NCBI RefSeq assembly: GCF_036785885.1
Contig: NC_092320.1
Coordinates: 10,665,557-10,729,556 of the forward strand
Length of the DNA stretch: 64,000 nt
Source of the DNA: Coffea arabica
Lineage: Eukaryota > Streptophyta > Magnoliopsida > Gentianales > Rubiaceae
Direction of reading: 5' to 3'
Position numbers and translations under genes: made by a program. Of the stretch, positions 23,701 to 35,784 are shown piece after piece (the stretch's first letter is position 1; each line of letters begins with the position of its first letter). The notes beneath the pieces are model-generated. The model was not told the origin of the DNA. It worked only from the letters and a program-made list of their open reading frames with translations, and made no database searches.

Positions 23701-26700
23701 GATTTTTTTTGTAGCTGTTGCTAAAATCACACACTCTCGAAGGACACTTGCGAGAACGGCAAGTCAGCAGTCGAAACTTAGCAAGCTGAAAAAGGACAAG
23801 ATGATCAATAAGATGCCTTTTGCATTATTAATAAACTGGAAAAGTGACAATTAGTGCTGATTGATGGCTACTAGTGGTAAACCAATCATAAATTTTCTGT
23901 TGATCTGACAATTTAATGTCAAGCACAGGATTTACCAGGTGTCACTACCCCTTGGTTTTCGGGAGGAAAAAGGAAACAAAAATGTCACTCCCAAGTTGGT
24001 TTCCTTATTTTCCGTTGGCGGCAATTGACTACTGGATAAATACAAAGGTCTACCGCTTTCAATTTGCTCCACGGCAAAATGAACAGTGACTTGTGATAAT
24101 TTTTGTTACCAAATTCATTGGCATTACAGGTTTGTCAATGCAAGATGTATATGGATCACCTACTCTTTCAGAGAATAATTGGATGGCTTTCTCGGTGCAA
24201 ATGGATCAGACTTCCGAGACAGGAGCCTAGCTTGCTGGATCGATCATTGAATTCTTGAATTTTGCAGTTGAGCTCAATGTTTGGCTATCATTCAAGAACA
24301 ACAAGAGAGGAATTCACACATTTGATATGTAGTAACTTGTTTGAATTGCTATTTTCTAAAAGTTTCATTAAAAAATGTATGGTAACAAATTGATGTTTAT
24401 GAAGTAAAAATACGTTTAAAAAATGTGCTCATAAAAAGTGCTGCTTAATAGCCTATTCTAGGTAGATTATCGTTCTTCTTCGTAATTATACCATATTTCC
24501 TCGTGATCTGTTCTTCCAACTATACTTTTACCTCACATCAGAAATTAGAGGTCATGCATGAAAAAGATTATACTAACAAGAACGTCGCCAGACAAATCAC
24601 TGATAGGTTTGGAAACTGAAAGGATGCCTACTTAATTATTCGAGCTGGATGTCGGCCCTTTTATAATTAAGTTATTCCTATACTAACATTTTCTTTAAAC
24701 TTACCCTGCTGACACATTCAAAGAACTTGCTTGCTCGGGGACCAGTTGGCTCAAAAATTCAAATGTTACAAGACGAACCAGGACCTGAGTTGTTAGCGTG
24801 TTACTGGCTCAATGCTTTGATTGTTTGTGGTGTAAAGCAAAGCAGCGCATGAGAGGCAAATCAGGACAATGATCAGAAAAGGAAACAAAAATTACTTGTA
24901 CCATTAGAGGACGGATCTCAAGTCTTCTCTATTATAATCCAATCATTGCTTGCAAGTAGCTACGTAGCAGTACAAGAAGATTTCCACGAACTCCAAAGAC
25001 TTCTGCATTCCTGCGAGAGAATTATTGACCGACTATTTTGCAACTGTCCAAATTCGCTTCTTAAGCGGACAAGGATAGCTAATTGGGCAGCAACATAAAA
25101 TCCCACCTGATTCACGGTATGAGTTCACTTACAGGCGTAGAAAAAAAGGCATTTTCAATCAACAATTAATAATTAAGTACAAGAAGGTGTGCTGAGAAGG
25201 ACAAGAAGGTGCTTCATACCCTGATCATCCGGCCCATAACTTGGCTGTATTATTCTCTTACTTCTCCTTTAAGTTAGTTAAAAAGGGTCAACGTCAAAGT
25301 TCTACAGCCTGATTTTCCATAAAACTGCAGTCTTGAGCATTTTTGTGCTGGTAGTCTGAGAAACTGAAGCTGAAAAAAGGGTTATTTTTATATAGAAAGA
25401 ATCGCTATCTATGATTGAATGAGCTGTTAAAGATTATTAATGTACTGTCTTGGCACTTGCCCGAAACCCAAAACTTTGCTATGGAAGGATATTATTATAC
25501 TCAAAAAGAATGGCCGTAATACGTACAGGTGATCTGCAACAAAATAATTTCTTCGATTGGGATATTTCTAAAGATCGGCTAGCTAGATGCTTTTGAGTTC
25601 GGATTGCCCAAGAACAATTCAGCAAAAACCCATCAAGAAAACATGGAAGACGCCAACATACACAAATACATTTGCTATATATATAGAGTTGGTTGGCAAC
25701 GGAAACGATAATAGTTGTTGTTTAATTTAAGGTAATCAGTTCTCGAGACACAGCAGCAGAGAGGCAGAGAGGAGAGTTTCTTTCCGCGGTTTCATTTCAT
25801 AACCGAGTAGTAGCTGATTTCTGGAGGTAATTAAGCACGTCATCGGACCATGAGTTTCTTGACGGCTATGGATCCACCATCGAGTTGCTATTTCAAGGCA
25901 TCTGACGTTTTGCGTTAAAATACAGCCACAAAAAACAAGTACGTATTGTCGGTCATCAAAACGGGAAGTAGGTATGCTGTTCCTATACACTATTCAATAA
26001 GAAAATTATTTTTTTTTTGATCAAGGAATCCCACTCCTATATTTTTTAAAATTATAAATATTTATTGTTAGCATGCACAATAGTACGGTTTGATACGAAA
26101 ATGCAAGAAGCTTGGAGCCCTTCAAGGGCTACTTCTATTTTTTTTTGTATTTATTAAATTGATCGTCGTTGAAAATCAGATTTCTCCTAATAACTCATGT
26201 ATTCTCGTCTGATCTTAGAAAAGCTGTTTAAATCAATGCACAAGTATTTGAATTAAAACTACAATAAAACTGATTTTGATTAATTAATGACAAGAAAAAC
26301 ATTCGTGATTAAGGAGCGTGATTGGATTGGAATGTGACGTTAGAGGGTAGAGGCAGAGGAGGAAGAACCGGCCTTCATGCTAGCTGTTGGCAAGCCTTCG
26401 TGGGCGGGGACAATGGTTGTCAATGTCCAACCTGTCTCCATTCCCATCGATCGTATTTATTCCCAAAATAAAACTAAAGACCCTACAACCGGTATTAGCT
26501 GTGATAAATACAACAATCAACACTAATCTCTCTTATACTTAATCTGTGCTTAGGTGGCGCGTGGAAAATTAATCACATTGTTAATTGAAGTTTATCTTGC
26601 ATATGAGTTTTCGTTTCTTAGTTTGTAGTTCACAATAATAAAATATTATTATTGTTCCCTCGTTTAAAAGTAGTATGTTGAATTGTAATCATCCAGCACT

Positions 26701-26929
26701 GAGAAGGACAGGATATGAGTAGGAGGAGGTCATAACTCACAAGTCATGGGAGCTTTCCTCTTTTATAAAAATGCGTTTGAATTAAATTACACGCATGTTG
26801 TAGGGGCTGGACACGAATGAATGAAGATGGTCGATGGATTTGAAGTCATGTCTTGTAATTAAGCTCAAATAATTTATGCTAGTATTAATTATTTTTCCTC
26901 TGGGGATTAACTCAATTCTAATTACAACT

Positions 26930-26930
<1 letters not shown>
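23701..26930. other. Gene-poor intergenic DNA
   Basis: 3.2 kb in which I see no coding sequence longer than chance, no RNA gene and no clear repeat family. Open frames such as 25736-25990 (minus) match nothing. Confidence 0.45.

Positions 26931-26932
<2 letters not shown>

Positions 26933-26963
<31 letters not shown>
26933..26963. repeat. AC microsatellite
   Basis: About 15 CA dinucleotides in a row. It accounts for the odd Cys/Val repeat in the minus-strand frame that crosses it. Confidence 0.95.
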
Positions 26964-26967
<4 letters not shown>

Positions 26968-27033
26968 CTGCATCTGCGCTACGCCAGCATTACCAAATTG
27001 ATCTCTCTTTTCTTTGCATATCAAACACGTAAA

Positions 27034-27035
<2 letters not shown>

Positions 27036-27065
<30 letters not shown>
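27036..27065. repeat. TA microsatellite
   Basis: About 14 TA dinucleotides in a row, 70 bp from the AC microsatellite. Confidence 0.95.
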
Positions 27066-27067
<2 letters not shown>

Positions 27068-27300
27068 ATTTCTTAAATTTTGAATCCAGAGTGAGATTTG
27101 TAATTTTTTTTTTTAAATCGAAACGAGGAAAAAGTCGAAAGAAAGGAAGAAGGGTCTCACTAACCAAAAAAGTATAATTTTTTTTTTCATCCCATTTAAA
27201 TCAAGTGCAGCGTAACTTTTGATTAAGTGCATGGTTGTTTCTTGCTGCATCATCATCCTCCAAGAGAACTAATAAATGCTCTAATGAGTAATGAATGGTC

Positions 27301-28980
27301 GCTCCGTTTGGATTAGCTATTTTTGGGTTTGTTTTTTAAAAACACCACTGTAGCATTTTGAATCTGAAAAACAAGTCCGTTTGGATTAGTTGTTTTTTGG
27401 GTTGTTTTTCAAAAACTATATAAAAAACTTTTATTGTAGATTTTTTTGGATTATTTTTAGAGATATTTTTGAAACATATTTTTGAGTATTTTTAGAATAT
27501 TATAATTTTTATATTTTTATATAAATATACATTTATGCATTTATAATCCATTTATATTTACAAATGTATAGATGTATATTATTATAAATGAGTAAATTAT
27601 AAATGAATATTATATAAATGTATAAATGTATAAATGTATAAATTATAAATTTTATATTTTTATATAAATATGCATTTATGCATTTATAATACATTTATAG
27701 ATATTTATAAATAAATATATTTATATATTCATATAAAAATATATAAATGTATTATATTATATATAATACATAACATAAATATATTTATAAATGTATAAGT
27801 GTATATTATTATAAATGTATAAATTATAAATGAATATTATAAATATATTATACATTATAAGTGTATATTATTATAAATGTATAAATTATAAATGAATATT
27901 ATAAATGTATAAATTAATATATTATAAATATATATTAATATTATGTAGAAATGTATTTATATAATTAATATAAATGTATATATGTATTGATATTATGTAT
28001 AAATGTAAAATTAATATTATGTATACTAATATAAATGTATAAATGTATTAATATATAATACATAATATAAATGTATATTTAAATGTATAAGTGTATATTA
28101 TAAAAATGTATAAATTAATAAATTATAAATATATATTAATATTATGTAGAAATGTATTAATATAATTAATATAAATGTATACATGTATTAATATTATGTA
28201 TAAATGTAAAATTAATATTATGTATATTAATATAAATGTATAAATGTATTATATTATATATTATACATAATATAAATGTATATTATAAATATACGTAAAT
28301 ATTTATATATTATGTATAAATGTACATTTATATAAAGGTATAATATATTATACATTATATTATATATAATTTATATAACATATAATATTTATGTAAATAT
28401 ATTATAAATATATAAAAATATATTATAAATAAAATCAAATATTTATAATATGTATGTATAAATATATAATATTAGAAATGTATAATATATATAATATACA
28501 TTATTATTAATATAATTTATGTATAATATACATAATTGAAATATACATATTAATATATATTATAAAACAAAATTGAATAAATATAATTATAAATTTATAT
28601 ATAAATAAATGTATTTATATAAATATATAATATTTATTTCAATTGATATAATATATATAATATTATACATAATTGAAATAAATATATTTATATTAATATA
28701 ATATATAATATATAATATACATAATTCAAATATACATATTAAAATACATAATTCAAATATACATATTAAAATACATATTTAAAATATACAAATTGAAATA
28801 TACTTATTAAAATATACAAATTAAATATACATAATTGAAATATATTTGGAATTGTTTTTGATATATTGTTTGGATATGTGTTTTTGAAGTTGTTTTTGAA
28901 ATACACATTACTGTAGCATTTGGAATGTGAAAAACAGTTTTTCAAAAACAGGTGCAAAAACACTCAATCCAAACGCAGCC
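27301..28980. mobile_element. 1.7-kb AT-rich element with short inverted-repeat ends
   Basis: The left end GCTCCGTTTGGATTAG matches the reverse complement of the right end, GGCTGCGTTTGGATTG. Inside both ends are TACTGTAGCATTT-like and TTTTTCAAAAAC motifs shared with shorter elements at 34314, 46690 and 47725. The left end is duplicated in tandem (27304 and 27378), suggesting nesting. Between about 27480 and 28850 the sequence is almost purely A and T. No transposase is encoded, so it is probably a MITE-like element whose core has expanded. Confidence 0.6.
27480..28850. repeat. AT-rich repeat of ATGTATAAAT-type units
   Basis: About 1.4 kb built from irregular repeats of motifs such as ATTATAAATGTATAAAT, AATATTATGTATAAATG and CATAATTGAAATATACAT. 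Longer blocks recur, for example the 'attaatattatgtagaaatgtatt' type at about 27930 and 28135. G and C are rare. It would be hard to assemble and length is probably variable. Confidence 0.85.
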
Positions 28981-29825
28981 GGTGGTTTTTGACACTGCAA
29001 TTCAAAAGGGCTTCCACCGATTGGAAAGTTTCTGCTTTAGGACACGTTTTTTTTCTTCCTGTGGGATCACTTTTTTCATTTCACATGTATCAAATCATTG
29101 CAGTAATTTTTCTAGACAGATGCAATCCAAACAAGAGCAAAAATTTGCGGCAGGTGAAGGAATGATCGAGGAAAAATTTTGCCATAATTCGGCACAGCAA
29201 GAGGTTTGAAGTTCCGACAAACAAAGGAAATGCAACATGTTCTTAGCAGCAGTGAAAGATGCAGATATGGACTGGGCGGGCGGTAGCAGTCTCAGGTACT
29301 TTTTCTTTGCTTTTGACTGAGTTGATTACTATTTTAAAGGTGTTTCTTGGTGTTTTGATGTAAAAGGGATTGGAGGTTTTAATGATTACAGCCACGCTCC
29401 AAATTTCCAATAATACAAGCCGTGACCTGTGTCCGCTAGCCGAGCCGCTTCCTCCCTCCTCCTAAAGTTAAACGTGTCTTTAACTTGATCCACCCCCCGT
29501 CCCATCAAAAGAACCCACCACAAATATCCCATTATTATTCTTATTCTTCTTTTCTTATCAACCAATGGGCGACTCATACTACTAGTATCTGTTTATGGCC
29601 GGGAAACTTCTACCATACGATTACTCCATTTGTCTAGAAATGAAAAGAAAATAAGTAAAAGTGCAACGACTTAACTTAATTAGAGCAAAATCAAGTATGG
29701 TCCTCATTAAGATCGGATTGGAGGTTCACAATTCATTGATTCATTAATTCGGTGGTAAAATTAGTAACATGTTAAATGCAAAATGTCCTTTTTTTTTTTT
29801 TAAGATACTGTATAGCTACTGCTGC
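28981..29825. other. Intergenic stretch
   Basis: About 850 bp with no supported gene or repeat. Confidence 0.4.
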
Positions 29826-29996
29826 TGGGTTTATTTGGATAGGAGTTTATTTGGACGATTTATTTGACTGTAGCATTTCTTGTGATGTTATGTGATGAAT
29901 GTGAGATAAAAAAAATAATTAAAAAGATAAAAAGACGATTGAGATTTGTGAAGCAAATTATTTTACGTGAAATCATCTCAATCCAAACAAATCCCT
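29826..29996. mobile_element. GTTTGGAT-type miniature element
   Basis: It runs from TTTATTTGGATAGGAGTTTA to a right end containing CAATCCAAACAAATCC, inverted relative to the left. It shares 'tgactgtagcatttcttgtgatgttatgtgatgaatgtgagataaaaaa'-type core motifs with the copies at 13845, 44925 and 49271. Non-coding. Confidence 0.75.
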
Positions 29997-30070
29997 GCAT
30001 CAATATTCTTGACATGCAGTTGTTGACAAAACAACAGCCTATTGCAAGACTTTATTTAAAATGCGAGACT

Positions 30071-30399
30071 AGGGCTACAAACGAGCCAAGTCGAGTCGAA
30101 CTTTGGGCTAATCGAGTCGAGTCTCGACTAAATTTTACCAAACTCGAGCTCGACGAGCCAGCAAATTTAAAGCTCGAATTATTTTATTTTTTAAGAAATA
30201 AATAAAATAATATTTTTTCTTAATAAATAATAAAATATTAAGGATATATATGTAATTTTACTATTAAAATAAGAAAATAAAAAATATATATACTTAAAAT
30301 AAAAAAATAAAAAAAATATATATATATATACTCGAGCTCGATATTGATCGAACTCGATTCGAGCGGCTCGCGAGCGGCTCGATTCGTTTGCAGCGCTGT
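30071..30399. mobile_element. MITE with CTCGA-rich inverted-repeat ends
   Basis: The left end reads AGGGCTACAAACGAGCCAAG and the reverse complement of the right end reads ACAGCGCTGCAAACGAATCG. The ends are dense in TCGAG/CTCGA tetramers around an AT-rich core, as in the copy at 13379-13755. Confidence 0.8.
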
Positions 30400-31096
30400 A
30401 CGGAACTGGGTGCCCAGCAGTAAGTAGCTCCTGTAATGAAGCATCAATGGACGAGACACACCAGAGCAAGATTGACTTCCAATTAAGCAAACTACCCTCC
30501 CTCCCTTGCTAGCTGCCATTTGCTCCCTTCCTACCGAAAACCATCATAAAAATATTCAACATTTGAAACTTGGGCTACCAGATTTCGTGCCATTTTGCAA
30601 TGCAATAGTAGTAGTAGTATTTCATGTGATGCGGTATAGACTTCTGTTGCATGACGCTTTTCAAACGGGATATTTGTTGTAAATTTTTAATCTCCATCCG
30701 GGCTTCAATCATGCATGATGGTTACCCCAAAACCTAATAGAAGCATGTCAGCGAAAGAACATATAGTATTAAAATGTTTGGAACTTTTTTAAGTCAAGAC
30801 CCACAACAGTCTTTTCTTACGTGGCTAAGCCAACAATCAGACAATACATTACTGAATAGCAAAGACATTGCCCTTCTAAACTAATAATGGGAAACCTTAG
30901 AAAATGGCCATTGTTGGTGATCTTCACTAAATTAAAAATCTAGTGCCCCTAAGCTAATGATTAATGCTAAAACATTTAAGTACCCTAATGATGTATACCG
31001 TACAGGAGTGTATCCCAGTTCCTGTTGCATTGGCATGGCATTTAATTATGGATCATTTACTATGATTCCAATCAACGCTCTTCTAGGCGAGTTGGT

Positions 31097-31231
31097 TATA
31101 AGGTAAAATGTAAGGTGTAGAAGTGCATTAAGGTGTAAAAATGCAGTAGAGCACTCCTTTGACCTATAAAGTAAAATGTAAGGTATAAAAATACAATAAG
31201 ACGTAGAAATGCAGTAGAGCACTCCTTTGAT
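31097..31231. repeat. 68-bp tandem duplication
   Basis: Two diverged copies, 31097-31164 and 31165-31231, both ending with GCAGTAGAGCACTCCTTTGA. Confidence 0.9.
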
Positions 31232-31378
31232 TTAGAGAGGGCAGAAGGGATATTCTCCCTCTAATCCTCTTGGCTCAGTTGGGCCGGAGGAGCAGGAGTT
31301 GTTGATTAACAAAAATAAAGAGAGAGAAAAGAAAAATCCGTATCTACTGTGTCGCGAACTCTCTATATAGGCCAAGCC

Positions 31379-31618
31379 TCTGATTCAGGCTGTTGAAAAA
31401 AGATAAATTGCCTCAGGGTTGAAAGGGTATTGGGTGGTAGTATCCCACTTAGCAGCAGGTCCCCCCTATAGGTACATTTGTCCCACATCGGGGTTGGGGT
31501 TGGGTTTGGGTTGGGATATAAGTCCCTGGGATTGCCTCAAGAGTTGCCGGCTTTTGAGGTTAATTCTGGGATTAGGTTTATAAAACAACAAAAGTCTGAT
31601 TCAGGCTGTTGAAAAAAG
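31379..31618. repeat. 192-bp insert flanked by 24-bp perfect direct repeats
   Basis: A 24-base string beginning TCTGATTCAGGCTGTTG occurs at 31379-31402 and again, perfectly, at 31595-31618. The 192 bp between contain TGTCCCACATCGG, a G-quadruplex-type run and a second TATA-like GGATATAAG. The first copy lies about 10 bp after a TATA-like CTCTATATAGG. It looks like an insertion with a long target-site duplication, or a local duplication; the element class is unknown. Confidence 0.7.
31490..31515 (+). promoter_or_regulatory. G-quadruplex-type motif upstream of the DUF761 gene
   Basis: Five G-runs of 3-4 bases separated by TT or TTT, ending about 175 bp before the start codon and directly followed by a TATA-like GGGATATAAG. 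The spacing meets the usual G-quadruplex rule. Regulation is inferred only. Confidence 0.55.
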
Positions 31619-31690
31619 AAGAGAGAACAATATAGCTTTGCTTTAAAAGAACCTCTCTTCCGCCTAAAAGCCAAACCAGATCATAATTCC

Positions 31691-33631
31691 ATGGAGCAAG
31701 ATGGAGACTCACCACCTTTCTGGTCCCAACCTTCAACCAACGCCATCTTCCAACACCAACGCCTTCGCCGCCGACCACCCTCTCCTATCTTTAACCCGGT
31801 TTCCCTTATCCTCCTCCTACCGATCATAGCATTGCTCGTTATATTTTTCTTACTTCCTCCATTTCTCACCCATACAACTCAAATCCTTCGTCCCACCTAT
31901 TCAGTTAAAAAAAGTTGGGATTCACTCAATATCCTTCTGGTAATCTTTGCAATTCTTTGTGGGGTTTTTGCGAAGAGAAACGACGACGTTTCGGCGGCGG
32001 AAAGTTCCCATGATGATGAACGGGTTGCTGCTGCTAGTGATACAACTGCTCAGCAAGCTGAGAGCAGCACCAATCAATGGTTTAACACTCCTCTGGTTGG
32101 ACTGGGAGGGACCGGGGTTAACCGGTTGAGAAGGAGCAGTAGTTCTTATCCGGATTTAAGGCAAGGACCGCTGTGGGAAACCGGAGAAACGCGCCACCGG
32201 TTTACGGATGACTTTGAGGTGTACAGGCATTCGCGGCGAACTGCTACCGAAGAACTTCACCACCGTCCACGGCGGAGCGGGGCGGAGAAGGAGGAGACTG
32301 ATGTTAAAGTGATCCCGGTGGATACTTTTGAAGTTCATTCAGCTAGGCCTCCCTCACCTGAACCGCCGCCGAAGCCAGCAACACCACCACCTCCTCCTCC
32401 GCCGCAACCGCCTCCACCGGCGAGATTGAAGCGGAGGCGATCACTTCACAGCGTTCCACCACGTAAAGAAAAGTTGGGAAAGCCACGTGTGGAGCCTAAG
32501 GTTACTGAGGCTGAGTTGGAAGAAAGCCCATTACGACCTCCGCCTCAGTCATTTGCTCCTCCTCCTCCGCCGCCGCCACCACCACCTCTGGAGTTTGAGC
32601 AAACTCCAGAGCAGAAGCTCCAGCGGAGAAAGAGCGGAACGGCCAAGGAAATAACAACAGCCCTCGCTTCTTTATACAATCAGACTAAAAGAAAGAAAAT
32701 TTTGAAAAAAAGAAACAATTCTGAGAGTTCCAGTGAGAGCTCTCCGCCTTCTGTACATTCATCCGTTCCACCACCAACGCCCCCGCCGCCACCTCCTCCT
32801 CCTCCACCACTTCCTTCTTCTCGGGTCTTTCAAAATCTTTTCAAGAAAAGTAGCAAAAATAAACGCATATATTCCCTTTCCGGCACTGCACCACCACCTC
32901 CGCCTCCGCCACCGCCTCCTCCAAATTCAATATTCAATAACTTGTTTAAAGGCGGGAGCAAGAGTAAGCGATTTAACTCGACGTCATCAGCTCCTCCTCC
33001 ACCACCCCCACCTCCGCCACCTCCGTCGTCTATCCTGAATACACTTTTCAAGCACGGAAGCAAAAGCAGGCGGTTCAAATCAGAGAGCTCATCTCCACCA
33101 CCACCACCCCCGCCGCCGCCACCTCCACCAATGCAACAAATGACATCAAACCGCAAGCCGAAATACACTCAACCTCAAACTCCAACAACAGTACCTGAAC
33201 CTTTCCGGCGACGACCATCGTCCACCGGGAAGCCTCCGTTGCCGGCGAAAACAAGTATTTACTACGAGGATTACATAAATAGCGGCGCACAATCGCCACA
33301 AATACCAACGCCGCCTCCGCCACCACCGCCGTTTCCAATGCCGGACTTCAAATTCGTGGCTCGCGGAGATTTTGTTAGAATAAGGAGCGCTCACAGTTCA
33401 AGGTGTAGCTCTCCGGAACTGGAAGACGTTGACGTAATGTCAGTCAAATCATCGGAAGCAATGGACGGTGCAGATTCAATTGGGCAGTCAGTGTTTTGTC
33501 CAAGCCCGGATGTGAACCTGAAAGCTGACAATTTTATTGCTAGGCTCAAAGACGAGTGGAGGCTGGAGAAAATGAATTCAATGAAAGGGGTGCATAAGAC
33601 GGACCATGGACCAAGCCCAGAATTTGTTTGA
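31691..33631 (+). CDS. Proline-rich DUF4408/DUF761 membrane protein
   Basis: A 646-residue intronless gene of a plant family whose biochemical role is unknown to me. Two hydrophobic segments, about residues 37-60 and 76-94, form the DUF4408-type membrane region. The long middle is low in complexity: arginine/serine-rich parts alternate with proline runs of 8-12 at about 231-243, 290-299, 360-373, 401-411, 435-445, 469-480 and 541-547. Between 377 and 468 three units of one pattern repeat: a short amphipathic stretch ([42 protein letters not shown]), a serine tail, then a proline run. The C-terminus has [20 protein letters not shown] (about 608-627), the conserved DUF761 signature. The proline runs could bind profilin or SH3/WW-like partners, but no FH2 domain is present, so it is not a formin. 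Confidence 0.88.
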   Translation: MEQDGDSPPFWSQPSTNAIFQHQRLRRRPPSPIFNPVSLILLLPIIALLVIFFLLPPFLTHTTQILRPTYSVKKSWDSLNILLVIFAILCGVFAKRNDDVSAAESSHDDERVAAASDTTAQQAESSTNQWFNTPLVGLGGTGVNRLRRSSSSYPDLRQGPLWETGETRHRFTDDFEVYRHSRRTATEELHHRPRRSGAEKEETDVKVIPVDTFEVHSARPPSPEPPPKPATPPPPPPPQPPPPARLKRRRSLHSVPPRKEKLGKPRVEPKVTEAELEESPLRPPPQSFAPPPPPPPPPPLEFEQTPEQKLQRRKSGTAKEITTALASLYNQTKRKKILKKRNNSESSSESSPPSVHSSVPPPTPPPPPPPPPPLPSSRVFQNLFKKSSKNKRIYSLSGTAPPPPPPPPPPPNSIFNNLFKGGSKSKRFNSTSSAPPPPPPPPPPPSSILNTLFKHGSKSRRFKSESSSPPPPPPPPPPPPMQQMTSNRKPKYTQPQTPTTVPEPFRRRPSSTGKPPLPAKTSIYYEDYINSGAQSPQIPTPPPPPPPFPMPDFKFVARGDFVRIRSAHSSRCSSPELEDVDVMSVKSSEAMDGADSIGQSVFCPSPDVNLKADNFIARLKDEWRLEKMNSMKGVHKTDHGPSPEFV

Positions 33632-34313
33632 GCCCAGTGATCAACAGGCATAAGCTACGCTGATTTTTCTTTTTCTTTTTCTTTTTTTTTTTGCCCTTTT
33701 TCAATTTTCCACTTATACAATTTTTGCCAATCACAAAGGAGACCAAATTACTTAGTTCCACTAGCTTATGGTTGAGAGTATGTAGATTGTGTGTCATTCA
33801 TGGGTGGCAAAAAAATTGTTGCTCTGGTTGTGTTTTTTGTTCTAAATTGGAGCAACTTCTTGCAGAGGATGCGAGTTATATCTTAAGCTGTTTGGTTTGA
33901 TTGAATTATTATTGAGACAAAAGGACTATGAATTTGGTACACAATAGTGTATAATGCTACATTTGACATGGCTCTGATTGTGTTCCTCCCCCCACAACAC
34001 ACAATCCCAACCCCACAAATTCACTTCAGAGCTTTCTCATCGTTGGGATTAGTTTAGGGCTGAGTTTTGCTGCATGGATGGAATACTGGATGTGTATATG
34101 CTTTTTTGCTGTACTTATAGTAGTGAATGGAAGCAATTTGGTGTTGGTCTTTCCTTTGGGAGGAATGGGCCTTTGTTACATGACTAGAGATTTGATTAAT
34201 TTAGGATCCTGTGAACATTTGCAGGGTAAAATGGTTTAGGTGATAGTGGGGTTATGGCTACCAGCACTTTAAAAGTTGAACAGGTGATAGGGAACATACG
34301 GCACAGAAATACC
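33632..34313. other. Intergenic, 3' of the DUF761 gene
   Basis: The DUF761 gene 3'UTR begins with a T-rich stretch (33664-33692). Nothing else is supported. Confidence 0.4.
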
Positions 34314-34556
34314 ATGGGAGTGTTTTTTAAAAATTAGTTTTTTAAATATAATAAAAATTTTTAAAAAGTACTCTAAAAGGTAATCTAAAAATTAGTTTAA
34401 ATTTTTAAAAATATCTCAAAATATATTTTAGAAACGCTTCTACTCTTAAATATTTCAAAATATTTTCTGAAAATATTCCAAACTATAATTTAAAAATTTT
34501 GCTACAATAAAATTTTTTAAAAACGCCCTAAAAAACAGCCAATCCGAACGGAGCCA
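34314..34556. mobile_element. MITE, 'TGTTTTTTAAAAACTAG' family, full copy
   Basis: About 240 bp, very AT-rich, ending GCCAATCCGAACGGAGCC. Internal blocks such as AAGTACTCTAAAA, ATATCTCAAAATATATTTTA and CTTCTACTCTTAAATAT are shared with the copy at 46690-46925. The right end relates it to the GTTTGGAT-type ends seen in the 27.3-kb element. Confidence 0.75.
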
Positions 34557-35784
34557 TGTATTAACTCTAAAAGCTAAGCTTCTGGCTGCTGAGCCAATCC
34601 TTCCTAGTAGTTGAAGACACAACTATTATTAAATGTTACTAATAAATACACTAATCTTTTTGCTTGTGGCTGTGACACTTCGGCTAGTGACCAAATTAAA
34701 ACAGAAAAAAGAAAAAGCATCAGAAGTATATAGACTTTTCCTATGATTGGGATGACCGGGTAGCTGATGGAAGACGGTGTGTCGATGGGTAAGAAATGAG
34801 ATGGAGAGTGGAACAGAACAGAATATGCTTAATCATCTACTTTTCGGCTTTGCATTTTTTAATAGCTGTTTAGTTCCTTGAGCTTGCGACTGAGAGCCTA
34901 AAAAAATCTTCCTTTTCCTTCTGTCCTTTTTGGTTTTTGTCATTAAATAAAACAGAAGAGAAAGAAATGCAGGCAGGTTGATATGCCGCCTACACAATGA
35001 AAAGGAGCACAGACTAAATCGCAAGATTGTAAGATTGTGCATTGAACGATCTTAGAATCAGCATTCAACCATATAATAAAAGCGGAAAAGCTAAGACTTT
35101 TGTGTGAGATTCATGATGAGACTTCTTTAGATTGTAATTTCCTGGCAAATGCCTCTTCGGACAAAAAGCAAAACAAGAAGGAGGCATACCTCTTCACGAA
35201 GGAACGTTCAAATGAACCAAAAACAGGCTATAATAAGTTATCAAAAGCAAAAAAATTTTCGAGTTTGGACTTGAAAGCATAAGCAAGCTTTTGAGTATGG
35301 ATCATCCCAATCGATCCCGCTACGACTATAAAGCTTTTTGGCCGTTGCTTTGCGGAAACACCACCATATGTTACCTTTAAACCATAACTAAATGCCCTTG
35401 GCTTGTTATCAATCAAGAGCTTGGATTCATCGTGATATTTGAATAAATTTGATTAAAATCTTCGTCATTTCTCATTTATATGCTTGCCAAGACTAAAGTT
35501 TTATAGCCCCTTTAATGAATCATTCCCCTAATTTTTGTCCACTCGCTAATTGCCCCATCATTCAACGACGGTAGCGATTGATCTACATTTTAAACGATTG
35601 AAATTTTTGCAATTCAAGGGTCAAAATTTCTTGTTCCATCCTCCAACAGTGAGTTGCAACCTAAGAAAACAATACCGAGAAAAAGGGCCCCTAGCATCTC
35701 CCGTTATATAAGAGGGAGACTAGAACATAACAATTGATCACTGAACTGATGTTTTCACCATCACGTTCGATCTACAGCCCTGTT
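34557..35784. other. Intergenic stretch
   Basis: 1.2 kb without a supported gene or repeat. Confidence 0.4.

Larger units (their letters stand above)
30400..31690. other. Intergenic, upstream of the DUF761 gene
   Basis: It includes the DUF761 gene's promoter. A tandem duplication (31097-31231), a TATA-like CTCTATATAGG (31361-31371), and a 192-bp insertion between 24-bp direct repeats are listed separately. No additional gene. Confidence 0.5.

Noticed and set aside
26782-27024. Minus-strand frame with a Cys-Val repeat
   Set aside because: Product of the AC microsatellite.
31490-31515. Interstitial telomere repeat
   Set aside because: Units are GGGGTT and GGGTTT, lacking the A of the plant TTTAGGG repeat.
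32830-33168. Minus-strand polyglycine frame
   Set aside because: It is the antisense of the proline runs of the DUF761 protein.
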